Positions 42,650-52,741 of a stretch of DNA of 64,000 bases are shown piece after piece. The translations under genes were made by a program, and so were the position numbers. The DNA comes from Undaria pinnatifida (taxonomy: Eukaryota > Sar > Phaeophyceae > Laminariales > Alariaceae). Under the pieces are notes generated by a model. That model did no database searches. It saw only the letters and a program-made list of their open reading frames with translations, and had not been told where the DNA came from. How positions within the stretch are numbered: position 1 is the stretch's first letter; each line of letters opens with the position of its first letter. The stretch is taken from contig JABAKD010000026.1 in NCBI GenBank assembly GCA_012845835.1, positions 8,542,558 to 8,606,557 on the forward strand. The letters are read 5' to 3'.

Positions 42650-44753
42650 GCCCGAATTAAGGGCCCGAATCAACGAGGAACTTGCCAAATCGAATTTTGA
42701 TTTTTTTTTAGAATTGAGTTTAATTTGCGTCTGATCGGTCAAACAATGGATCACCAAGCAGGCATTCCCAGAATTATTACGAAAAATCAAATTCAAGAAA
42801 GAAGTTAAGGGCCCGAATTAACGAGGAACTTGCAAAATCGAATTTCGATTTTTTTTTTTTTTTTTCATGAAAAATACATGAAAAATTCAACTTTGGTTCT
42901 TATCAAGGAACGGCGTAGTGCGTTCTAGACAATAATAAAAATAAAAAAAACGCAAAAGGGTCAACGAACACCCGTGGGCAACGACCGAGGCGAGCGATGG
43001 CTCGCGTACTCCCCGGAGCGCCGCGGCCAGCCGCAGATTGTTTTGGCCGGCAGCGGCTTGGAGGCTATGGCTCTAGGTGTCTCTTGGATGGGCTGGCGCC
43101 ACCCCGCCGCCCGACACGGGCAGCAGCGACGGGGATATAGCGGTCGAACTTCTGAGCGAAGTCATCATGTGGTAGTTGGTCGTGTAACTTTCGAGGTGCA
43201 GGGCGACGAAAAACTGGGTTTGCGGCGGTCTCGGTTGTTTTCGAAGCGTCGCAGGCGGTCTACGCTGTGCTAAGGACCTTCGGAGGCCGCGCTGCGGCTG
43301 CTCCGGTGGTCCTACCTCTCGCAATGTTGGCTTCTCGCCTCTCAGTCAGCCGACGACATGGCACCAATTCGCGTGGCCGGCTTCGGTTACACAGAACAAG
43401 CCATGTCTAGGTGGACAAACTCCTCAAATTCAATTTCGATTTTCGACTAAATTCAACCGAGCAAGTCTTTTTTTACTTCTTTGTTGAATTTGATTTTTCG
43501 AATTAATTCTGAGAATGCCTGCTTGGTGATTCAAGCGACGGGGATATAGCGGTCGAACTTCTGAGCGAAGTCATCATGTGGTAGTTGGTCGTGTAACTTT
43601 CGAGGTGCAGGGCGACGAAAAACTGGGTTTGCGGCGGTCTCGGTTGTTTTCGAAGCGTCGCAGGCGGTCTACGCTGTGCTAAGGACCTTCGAAGGCCGCG
43701 CTGCGGCTGCTCCGGTGGTCCTACCTCTCGCAATGTTGGCTTCTCGCCTCTCAATCAGCCGACGACATGGCACCAATTCGCGTGGCCGGCTTCGGTTACA
43801 CAGAACAAGCCATGTCTAGGTGGACAAACTTCCTAAATTCAATTTCGATTTTCGACTAAATTCGACCGAGAAAGTCTTTTTTTACTCCTTTGTTGAATTT
43901 GATTTTTCGAATTAATTCTGAGAATGCCTGCTTGGTGATTCATTTCTTGACCAATCAGATGCAAATTAAATTAAATTCTATAAAAAAAATCGAAATTCGA
44001 TTTTGCAAGTTCCTCGTTAATTCGAAATGAATCATCAAGCAGGCATTCTCAGAATTAATTCGAAAAATCAAATTCAACAAAGAAGTAAAAAAAGACTTGC
44101 TCGGTTGAATTTAGTCGAAAATCGAAATTGAATTTAGGGAGTTTGTCCACCTAGACATGGCTTGTTCTGTGTAACCGAAGCCGGCCACGCGGATTGGTGC
44201 CATGTCGTCGGCTGATTGAGAGGCGAGAAGCCAACATTGCGAGAGGTAGGACCACTGGAGCAGCCGCAGCGCGGCTTCCGAAGGTCCTTAGCACAGCGTA
44301 GACCGCCTGCGACGCTTCGAAAACAATCGAGACCGCCGCAAACCCAGTTTTTCGTCGCCCTGTACCTCGAAAGGTACACGACAAACTACCACATGGTCAC
44401 TTCGCTCAGAAGTTCGACCGCTATATCCCCGTCGCTGCTGCCCGTGTCGGGCGGCGGGGTGGCGCCAGCCCATCCAAGAGACACCTAGAGCCATAGCCTC
44501 CAAGCCGCTGCCGGCCAAAACAATCTGCGGCTAGCCGCGGCGCTCCGGGGAGGACGCGAGCCATCGCTCGCCTCGGTCGTTGCCCACGGGTGTTCGTTGA
44601 CCCTTTTGCGTTTTTTGAATTTTTTTATTTCCTAGAACGCACTGCGCCGTTCCTTGATAAGAACCAAAGTTGAATTTTTTTTGTGTATTTTTCATGAAAT
44701 AAAAATAAAAAATCGAAATTCGATTTGGCAAGTTCCTCGTTAATTCGGGCCCT

Positions 44754-45562
44754 AAGGGCCCAGATTAACGAAGAGCACGGAAAATCGTAATTCGATTTTT
44801 TTTTAATGAAAAATCCACGAAAAATTCAACTCTGCTTCCTATCAAGGAACAGCGTAGTGCGTTCTAGACAAAAATAAAAATCCAAAAAACGCAAAAGGGT
44901 CAACGAACACCCGTGGGCAACGACCGAGGCGAGCGATGGCTCGCGTACTCCCCGGAGCGCCGCGGCTAGCGGCAGATTGTTTTGGCCGGCAGCGGCTTGG
45001 AGGCTATGGCTCTAGGCGTCTCGTGGATGGGCTGGCGCCACCCCGCCGCCCGACACAGGCAGCAGCGACGGGGATATAGCGGTCGAACTTCTGAGCGAAG
45101 TCATCATGTGGCAGTTGGTCGTGTAACTTTCGAGGTGCAGGGCGACGAAAAACTGGGTTTGCGGCGGTCTCGGTTGTTTTCGAAGCGTCGCAAGCGGTCT
45201 GCGCTGTGCTACGGACCTTCGGAGCCCGCGCTGCGGGTGCTCCGGTGGTCCTACCTCTCGCAATGGTGGCTTCTCGCCTCTCGATCAGCCGACGACATGG
45301 CACCAATTCGCGTGGTCTGGTTCGGTTACACAGAACAAGCCATGTCTAGGTGGACAAACTCCTCAAATTGAATTTCGATTTTCGACTAAATTCGACCGAG
45401 AAAGTCTTTTTTTACGTCTTTGTTGAATTTGATTTTTCGAATTAATTCTGAGAATGCCTGCTTGGTGATTCATTTTTTGACCTATCAGATACAAATTAAT
45501 TTCAATTCTAGTAAAAAAAACGAAACTCGATTTGGCAAGTTCCTCGTTAATTCGGGCCCTAA
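44754..45562 (+). mobile_element. Element K, full-length copy
   Basis: Starts TAAGGGCCCAGATTAACGAA and ends TCGTTAATTCGGGCCCTAA, giving imperfect inverted ends of about 45 bp. Both ends carry AAATCG(A/T)AATTTCGATTTTT-like AT stretches. The core runs from CAACGAACACCCGTGGGC to ACAAGCCATGTCTAGGTGG. Confidence 0.8.
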
Positions 45563-46594
45563 AAGAAAGTATTTCTTGGTCGAATTTAGTCGAAAGTCGA
45601 AATTCAATTTGGGGAGTTTGTCCATCTAGACATGGCTTGTTCTGTGTAACCGAAGCCGACCACGCGAATTGGTGCCATGTCGTCGGCTGATTGAGAGGCG
45701 AGAAGCCAACATTGCGAGAGGTAGAACCACCGGAGCATCCGCAGCGCGGCCTCCGAAGGTCCTTAGCACAGCGTAGACCGCCTGCAACGCTTCGAAAACA
45801 ATCGAGACCGCCGCAAACCCAGCTTTTCGCCGCCCAGCACCTCGAAAGTTACACGACCAACTGCCTCATGATTACTTCGCTCAGAAGTTTGACCGCTTAT
45901 CAAGGAACAGCGTAGTGCGTTCTAAAAAATAAAAAAAATTAAAAAACGCAAAAGGGTCAACGAACACCCGTGGGCAACGACCGAAGCGAGCGATGGCTCG
46001 CGTACTCCCCGGAGCGCCGCGGCTAGCGGCAGATTGTTTTGGCCGGCAGCGGCTTGGAGGCTATGGCTCTAGGCGTCTCGTGGATGGGCTGGCGCCACCC
46101 CGCTGCCCAACACGGGCAGCAGCGACGGGGATATAGCGGTCGAACTTCTGAGCGAAGTCATCATGTGGCAGTTGGTCGTGTAACTTTCGAGGTGCAGAGC
46201 GACGAAAAACTGGGTTTGCGGCGGTCTCGATTGTTTTCGAAGCGTCGCAAGCGGTCTGCGCTGTGCTAAGGATCCCCGTCGCTGCTGCCCGTGCTGGGCG
46301 GCGGGGTGGCGCCAGCCCATCCAAGAGACGCCTAGAGCCATAGCCTCCAAGCCGCTGCCGGCCAAAACAATCTGCCGCTAGCCGCGGCGCTCCGGGGAGG
46401 ATGCGAGCCATCGCTTGCCTCGGTCGTTGCCCACGGGTGTTCGTTGACTCTTTTGCGTTTGTTGTTTTTTTTTACTTTCTAGAACGCACTACGCCGTTCC
46501 TTGATCACAAGCAGAGTTGAATTTTTCGTGTATTTTTCATGAAATTAAAAAAAAAAAATCGAATTACGATTTTCCGTGCTCTTAGTTAATCTGG

Positions 46595-47402
46595 GCCCTA
46601 ACGAGGAACTTGCGAAATCGAGTTTCGATTTTTTTTCGAGAATTGAAATTAATTTGCATCTGATAGGTCAAAAAATGAATCACCAAGCGGGCATTCTCAG
46701 AATTATTACGAAAAATCAAACTCAACAAAGAAGTAAAAAAAAACTTGCTCGGTCGACTTTAGTTGACAATCAAAATTCAATTTGAGGAGTTTGTCCACCT
46801 AGACATGGCTTGTTCTGTGTAACCGAACCAGACCACGCGAATTGGTGCCATGTCGTCGGCTGATCGAGAGGCGAGAAGCCACCATTGCGAGAGGTAGGAC
46901 CACCGGAGCAGCCGTAGCGCGGCTTCCGAAGGTCCTTAGCACAGCGCAGACCGCTTGCGACGCTTCGAAAACAACCGAGACCGCCACAAACTCAGTTTTT
47001 CGTCGCTCTGCACCTCGAAAGTTACACGACCAACTGCCACATGATGACTTCGCTCAGAAGTTCGACCGCTATATCCCCGTCGCTGCTGCCTGTGTCGGGC
47101 GGCGGGGTGGCGCCAGCCCATCCACGAGACGCCTAGAGCCATAGCCTCCAAGCCGCTGCCGGCCAAAACAATCTGCCGCCAGCCGGGGCGCTCCGGGGAG
47201 TACGCGAGCCATCGCTCGCCTCGGTCGTTGCCCACGGGTGTTCGTCGACCCTTTTGCGTTTTTTTTATTTTTATTATTGTCTAGAACGCACTACGCTGTT
47301 CCTTGATAAGAAGCAGAGTTGAATTTTTCGTGTATTTTTCATGAAATTAAAAAAAAAATCGAATTACGATTTTCCGTGCTCTTCGTTAATCTGGGCCCTA
47401 AG
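46595..47402 (-). mobile_element. Element K, full-length minus copy
   Basis: Mirror of 44754-45562: starts GGGCCCTAACGAGGAACTTG and ends CGTTAATCTGGGCCCTAAG. Core intact with small substitutions, so this pair defines the family length of about 808 bp. Confidence 0.8.
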
Positions 47403-47654
47403 GACGTCAGCCGTGAGTTTCTCAGGAAAATTCAAGGACGTCAGCCGTGAGTTTGACGAATTTCGCTGTTGCTCGGCTTATAAGAGTCTTGGGTCGAGGT
47501 CTCTGGTCTCAGCCAGGGCAGCAACAGCACTCAGTGCAGCAGCAGCACCGCACCAGAACCGCACCCACCCACGCAGTACACAGCAGTACTGACTGACCTA
47601 CTGGCTTTCTCTATCGACCGGTACGCAGTACAGAATAAACTACACTACCGTGTA
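47403..47654. other. Short spacer between elements K and L
   Basis: Holds two copies of AGGACGTCAGCCGTGAGTTT (about 47400 and 47435, repeat F-like) and CAGCAGCAGCAC-type microsatellite. No gene. Confidence 0.4.
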
Positions 47655-48549
47655 CGACAGAAGATAACACACCCACATTAGATAGCACACCCCCCACAGA
47701 ATACAACACCAGGTGATATTTTTTTTCTAATCTCAAACTATAAGGATAGTTATCACGGGGGTTACATAATATAACACCCCCCATGAGGTTGCGTCACATG
47801 TATCCACGGGGCCCCTGGTACTATCACCCGGGTGATACAGCTCCTGTCCTGTGATCCCGCACATTACACCCCTGTGTGCGAGGAACCACCCCGTATGGAC
47901 CTCCAACAACATGGACGTGGAGGGAGAACAGAATCCCGCCGGAGCTCACTCCGCTGCTTTGACAGCTGCTGCGACAGCTGCTTCGGCAGCTGCTTCGACC
48001 ACAGCAGCGCAGGCTCGCCCGATTACCTCGTTCTTTCAACGCGAGGAACTTATTCTACGCCTGTTGCTGCTGCTGCCGCTGCTGCTGCAGCTGGCACAGC
48101 GACAGGCGCCAATGTAGCAGCCACCGCACTAGCTCAGCAGCCTGTTGCTGAGACTCTTGCAGCGGCGCACACAAGTGCCGTAGAAGAGTCAACAGGCACC
48201 AGTCAAGCCTCCCAAGAGGACGCGGCGGGGCATCAGCCCAGCAATCCCGTCGGCATGTTACCACACCCCCGCAATACCACACTCCTGCAAAGTGTGCGGC
48301 AGCAGCAATTCTTTGCTAACAAGTGTTATCACCCCCCCCTTTTATCACCCTTTCTCATTACCACACCCTCCAAAAGTGTGCGGAAGTGTTATCACACCCC
48401 AAACTTCAACATACCCCCTTCATGGGCCCTGTGACCTGCACGTCATCACCCGGGTTACATATGATAGCACGCCCCCCACATAATACCACACCCGGTGATA
48501 CTTTTTTTAAACTCCAAATTTTCATCGCCGGGGTTGTTATCTTCTGTCG
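47655..48549. mobile_element. Element L: 895-bp TIR element with subterminal repeats
   Basis: Ends are CGACAGAAGATAACA (47655) and its complement (to 48549), each bordered by TA, which may be the target duplication. Just inside both ends, in the same orientation, is a ~60-bp repeat (GATAGCAC(A/G)CCCCCCAC, GGTGATA(T/C)TTTTTTT) at 47681 and 48463. A short motif of the form TANCACACCC or TATCACCC occurs a dozen or so times in the outer parts. Such subterminal motif arrays are typical of transposase-binding sites of cut-and-paste elements. The interior has a degraded ORF. Superfamily not determined. Confidence 0.72.
47911..48434 (+). pseudogene. Degraded ORF inside element L
   Basis: From ATG 47911 the frame reads MDVEGEQNP, then an Ala/Thr/Ser-rich stretch and ARPITSFFQREE, ending at 48117 after a CTG-repeat region. 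An overlapping frame (47832-48434) takes over with similar Ala/Thr-rich then Ser/Glu-rich content (VEESTGTSQASQEDAAG) that looks more protein-like than the first frame after about 48060. A shift in the CTG repeat near 48060-48100 would explain this. ITSFF resembles a PCNA-interacting (PIP) box, which lacks the usual Gln here. I see no transposase domain. It may be a fragment of an element protein or chance. Confidence 0.3.
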
Positions 48550-49302
48550 TATACGATATTGTCGGTCATGCTGCCACTTTGGTAATACGGGTTGGCGCAA
48601 TCTAGTTACCAGGGCATGTCCTCATAGATAGTCTTCTTCGCTTTGCAGCCACTCGTCCCATGTACTCGTACGAGCACGGAGAATGGGCAATGGGCAGTGG
48701 GTTCGAGTTGGGCCAGCCATAAAATTGTTTGAAAAAGGAGATTGGCCATGCAGCGCTCATTTTTACACAGGTGGACGTGAGTTTTTGACACGGGGACGTT
48801 CATGCAGCAACCAACACATTCCGGGATGAACCTTTTTTTTACTTAATTACTCAAAAGATACGACCTACCTGGTGATCAAAAACGCGAAAAAAGAAAATGG
48901 TCCCAACGTTTCCGAAAAAAACAAAACGAAATGGTCCAGCTTGGAATAATGTTGCACGTAACGGCACCGGCTGTGAGCTGGTCTACGGCAAGGGACTCTT
49001 CCCGGGTCGCTCTGCTTTTCGCAGAGGTACGTGGGGAGCTCGCGCCAGGTTGGTTCATCGGCGGGGGTGAAAGAAATACGAGAGCTATTAATAATCGCGT
49101 ACTCTACTCGTGAGTCGGAGCAATAAGTGACGCAAACGAAAGAAAAACTACCCAAAGAGAATGTCCTGCCGACGACGCCATATATACTAGGATTAAGGGC
49201 TGTTACAGACACGGGGCACCCTTTCTTTGCAGGTCTCTCTACTATTAATAGACAATTTCCACGTTGGTCACTCACTTGTTGTATTAAATAAGCTCTTGTA
49301 TT
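48550..49302. other. No gene established
   Basis: A 195-codon minus-strand ORF (48865-49452) has no domain and runs into repeat B. No exon-like borders seen. Confidence 0.3.
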
Positions 49303-49545
49303 AGTTCCACACACGCCACGGACGAAGTGAACGCGTGCAATTCCTCGAAGCAAAGGCACCGTCCCCTTTTTCCTACGAGCATACGCGAACCGAACGTGTG
49401 CAATTCTTCGAAGCAAAGCAGCCATCCCCTTTTTTCCTACGAGTATACGCACATGCCTTCAAAGGCATGTGAAACCCCTTTATATTATTTCAGTATCTAG
49501 ATCTTACGCCTTCTTAGGCTTCCAGGGCAATACCATAGCAGCACG
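49303..49545 (+). repeat. Repeat B, copy 3
   Basis: Contains the CACATGCCTT hairpin, CCCCTTTATATTA and CTTCTTAGGCTTCCAGGGCAAT as in copies 1 and 2. A ~65-bp internal part (CGTGCAATTCCTCGAAGCAAAG) is duplicated in tandem (49337 and 49398), absent from the other copies. Confidence 0.7.
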
Positions 49546-49785
49546 TGCGTTACAAACTTATTTTTTACGAAAAAATCCAGGCACCGTGTCAATACTTCAG
49601 ATCGAAAATCTCACTATGGAGCGCTGCATGGCAGTGTTTGTTTTTCACGTTAAACTGATATTTGCACCCATCTACGTCCAGCACAACCAGTGTCCGTGCT
49701 GATGCCTCATAGGGACGAGCCCTGTGGTCACAAACTACATGACAGCGGTACGTTGCAAATCCAGCAAAAGGTTATTTGGCCATGC
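49546..49785. other. Short spacer, no gene
   Basis: CATTAAACTGATATTTGCA..CCCATCT with CCAGTGTCCGTGCT..GCCTCAT matches 40003-40075, so this is a further dispersed repeat of about 75 bp. Confidence 0.45.
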
Positions 49786-50125
49786 AATCGCCCCGGTGGT
49801 CTGGTGGTCACCCTCGAATGCTATGTACTGTGTATTAGAGTTGGCTCTGGAGTTCGACTCTCACGTGGGCGGACTGTTGAGTTTATTTGCACCAATAACA
49901 AATCACAGAAACCCAACTGCTGAGAGCGCCTAGCAGCGTGGGTAGGCACAATTCGATGAGAGTCGACGAGGCAAGAAAGGGCTGAAGTCTTCTCGCGATA
50001 CAGCTGAAGGCACGTACCGTTGTGGGGAGGGGGGAAAAGAGCCTGCTTATACTGTAATGACTTTGGATCTGAGTTACGTCTAGGGAGAGAGAAAGAACGA
50101 GTGCGAAGATACTAGACGGGATGGA
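49786..50125 (+). mobile_element. tRNA-derived SINE copy 3
   Basis: Head with GCCCCGGTGGTCTGGTGGTC (A box one base off) and GGAGTTCGACTCTC (B box), core CCAACTGCTGAGAGCGCC and GCAGCGTGGGTAGGCACAA, and a tail with GGATCTGAGTTACG and GCGAAGATACTAGACGGGAT. This is the most complete copy, about 340 bp. Confidence 0.8.
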
Positions 50126-50695
50126 GTAAAACAAGAATAAGACAACCACAACAAGCACTCGGGCTTAAAACAACAACATGCAAGCCAGCACACCAGACTA
50201 TTTGCAGTAAAAATGAAAATATAATGGAAAATATTAATAATAACGAAGAAATAACGAAAAGGAAAAAGGAAATTGGAAAGAAAGAGGGGAAGCGGACGGC
50301 CCTACAAATCACGAAAACAAAACACAGCAGACAGCCAGCCAGCAACGAGCAACAAGGCAGATGACATCATCCAGCCAACATCGGGGGCAGCATCCATGTT
50401 GGGTTTCGAATGACCTCGCTGCAGGAGTAGGAGCATTGCCGCATGGTCTATCATGGTGTATCAGCTAAGCACTGTTTCTGACGACAGCAGTGTGGTGCCA
50501 ACACCGTCATCGTCGCCCCCGTACCGAGAAACAAACGAAAAGCCTATTAATAACTATTAAGCAAGCGAAAACCCAGCAACAATGGAGATGACACCACCCA
50601 GCCGGCGTCGAGGCGGCACCCAAACAATAGAACAATGCACATTGGCCACTGCAATAGCAATGGAATATGGTGCAATGGACGGGGCTATTGTCGTC
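50126..50695. other. No gene seen
   Basis: A-rich plus strand with AAC/AAT strings. CCAGCCAGCAACGAGCAACAAG and CCAGCCAACATCGGGGC recur loosely at 50336 and 50575. No ORF of interest. Confidence 0.35.
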
Positions 50696-50845
50696 GGCCA
50701 GCTAGCGCTGGGTTGCGATAGCAACTGAGCTAAATCGACACACGACGCGTATGAAAATACATGGAAGTGTGGTGAGCTTAATGAGCTTGAGCTTTATTTT
50801 TCGACCCCATCCGCCGGAGGATGAAAAAAAAAGAAAAAAAAAAGT
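50696..50845 (+). mobile_element. Repeat J (short retroposon), copy 3, 5' cut
   Basis: Starts at CCAGCTAGCGCTGGGTTGCG, so it lacks the first ~75 bp of copy 2, then matches through CATCCGCCGGAGGATG and an A-rich tail. The 5' truncation and tail fit reverse transcription from the 3' end. Confidence 0.65.
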
Positions 50846-50856
50846 CGTCGGCAATG

Positions 50857-51170
50857 CCGGTTGCCCCGGTGGTCTAGTGGTTAACCTCGAACACTACTAA
50901 GGTTGAAGTCAGGGGTTCAAATCTCGGTATAGAGATTTTAATTTTCTTGAGACACCAACTGTCGAGAGCTCTTGATAGGGTGGATAAGCACAAGTCGACG
51001 CGAGCCGACAAGAGAAGAAAGTTCTGAGGCCGTCTCGCGATAAAACTGAAAACGCGTACCGTAGTGGGAAGGGGGGACAAAAGCCTGCTTAGTGACCCCG
51101 GGTCTGAGTTATGTCAAGGGAGGGAGGAGGAGATAGCCAAAGCGCGAAGATAATAAACGGGATGGGCAAG
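50857..51170 (+). mobile_element. tRNA-derived SINE copy 4
   Basis: GCCCCGGTGGTCTAGTGGTT (A box intact), GGGGTTCAAATCTC (B box), core CAACTGTCGAGAGCTC more diverged than others, tail GGTCTGAGTTATGTC and GCGAAGATAATAAACGGGAT. It follows repeat J copy 3 with only about 10 bp between. Confidence 0.8.
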
Positions 51171-52290
51171 ATATAATAAAAACTAGTATCGATGGTTACC
51201 TTCCCCAACGTATGAGTATGGCCTGCACAGGCTATGGGTAGATAGCTTGCACAATCTGTTGTGGTGGACCATAGCTATCAATGGATGGATTGCAAAACCT
51301 ATTGTGCGAAAACAAATTATGCGCGCCTAGGAGGCTCGAACGCATGATCTGCACGCATAGTTTGGACACGCTACCGCTGGGCCAAAAAATATAGTGATGA
51401 CCAATCTCGAGCGAATAGTATACACTTCTGTACGGAAACGAAGACATAGAAGGGTTATATTGGTACGAGCTGGGCCGGGCAAGAAGCTGAAAAAAGCTTG
51501 ATTTCGCTCTGCCCCGCTCAATTTTTCGAGTTCGGATCTGAAAATTTGAGACGTGATTCTTATCAAGCTTACAAAAACACTGAATGCTGATCAAAAAAAA
51601 AATATTTTTTTTCGAAGCATTTTCCCTCGATTTCATGATTTCAGAATTCTTTTGACCCGCCGTAAGTCCGGAAGATTTTTTTTTTTTCGAGGTGATCAAC
51701 ATTGAGTGTGTTGGAAATATTGATACGAATCACGTGTCAAAATTTCAGGTCCGAACTCGAAAAACTGAGCGGGGCACCGCGAATTTGTGATTCACCTCTG
51801 CCGTGAGCAAAATTCCCACCATCGATTCGGTGGCGAATACGCCCTCCACTGTCCCAGTAATGTCATGTTTGCACTTGGAGAAGCGTGCAATGCGTGTGCA
51901 TTGCATTTCAAGACGTTTGGGTTCAGCTGCAACAGGAATACACGGTGATAAAATCTGTTTTATTAGTATGATAGGTACTTTACTGCGCAGCAGGCTGGCT
52001 ACATTCTTGTTTCACTCCACGAGAATAACTTCGGAATGACGCGTACGAATGCTCGCGCTGGTCATTTCTCGTACAAAAAACGCCCGGATCATTCCAAACA
52101 ATACTCGTACGCTATCGCGAGCACTCCCTGTATTTAAGAACACCCCTGTATGAACACGAGCAACCAGCAACGGGAACCTACCGCAACCTGCAAGTACTTG
52201 CATCTACCGGGCAGACGCCACTTCGACACCTTGGGAGAATTCATTCGTTTCATCAGACCCACCACGCACCATCACACAGCGATCAAATAC
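51171..52290. other. No gene established
   Basis: 51232-51702 has a 156-codon minus-strand ORF with Lys/Ser runs and no domain. The strings TTTTCGAGTTCGGA and TCCGAACTCGAAAA (51526, 51751) form an inverted pair about 225 bp apart with GTCTCAAATTTTCA / TGTCAAAATTTCAG next to it, perhaps another small inverted-repeat element. Confidence 0.35.
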
Positions 52291-52292
52291 AG

Positions 52293-52490
52293 CTGTAAAA
52301 CAGCGGTCTGCACAGGTGCTGCACAGCAGCAGTGGAGACTGCTGTAAAACAGCTGTCTGCACAGGTGCTGCACAGCAGCAGTGGAGACAGCTGTAAAACA
52401 GCGGTCTGCACTGCTGCTGCACAGCAGCAGTGGAGACTGCTGTAAAACAGCGGTCTGCACAGGTGCTGCACAGCAGCAGTGGAGACTGCT
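52293..52490 (+). repeat. 49-bp tandem repeat, 4 copies
   Basis: CTGTAAAACAGC starts units at 52293, 52342, 52391 and 52440. Each has GGTCTGCACAGGTGCTGC and ACAGCAGCAGTGGAGAC. CTGTAAAACAG and CTGCTGCACAGCAGCAG are self-complementary, so each unit can fold. Confidence 0.9.
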
Positions 52491-52741
52491 GCATGTGTGC
52501 GCTGGTAAACAAACGTACAGGTAGTCACGGAATACAACACTACAGCGGCAGCGCATGTGGTACAGCAACGTAAGGAGCGCTGCAACTCGTTGTTGAGCAG
52601 TTGTTTTGACCACCACTTGCAATTCCGCCGCATTTTTCAAAAAAAATCGCGCGGAAATGACGGTTTCACGCCGCTTTCACGCCGCATCATAGCGTGCTGT
52701 GATTGGTCAGTTTCCCTTCGTTTGTACAACCAACTCTACAG
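52491..52741. other. Short spacer
   Basis: TTTCACGCCGCTTTCACGCC is a 12-bp tandem at 52662-52685. A GTGATTGGTCAG CCAAT-type string lies at 52698. No gene. Confidence 0.35.

Larger units (their letters stand above)
42650..47402. mobile_element. Cluster of eight copies of one inverted-repeat element
   Basis: About 4.75 kb made almost wholly of one element family (called K here). Full units are about 800 bp: AT-rich ends starting GGGCCC(G/A)(A/G)ATTAACGA and a GC-rich core of about 450 bp. Order and orientation: right-end fragment 42657-42805 (minus), 42806-43531 (plus), 43532-44022 (plus, 5' cut), 44023-44757 (minus), 44754-45562 (plus, full), 45563-45897 (minus, cut), 45898-46270 (plus, cut), 46271-46597 (minus, cut), 46595-47402 (minus, full). 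Several outer junctions read TTA or TTAA next to GGGCCC. The core has overlapping ORFs on both strands, no recognised transposase, and so is non-autonomous. Confidence 0.85.

Noticed and set aside
43000..47240. Repeated ~90-codon ORFs (both strands) in element K
   Set aside because: They are the same GC-rich core read in different frames in every copy; no frame is kept better than another as far as can be seen by eye.
47655..48549. hAT or CACTA assignment for element L
   Set aside because: The subterminal motifs would fit, but the ends do not begin CACTA, no 8-bp target duplication is visible and no transposase domain is present.
48865..49452. 195-codon ORF on the minus strand
   Set aside because: It runs into repeat B at 49303 and has no domain; length is near the chance limit.
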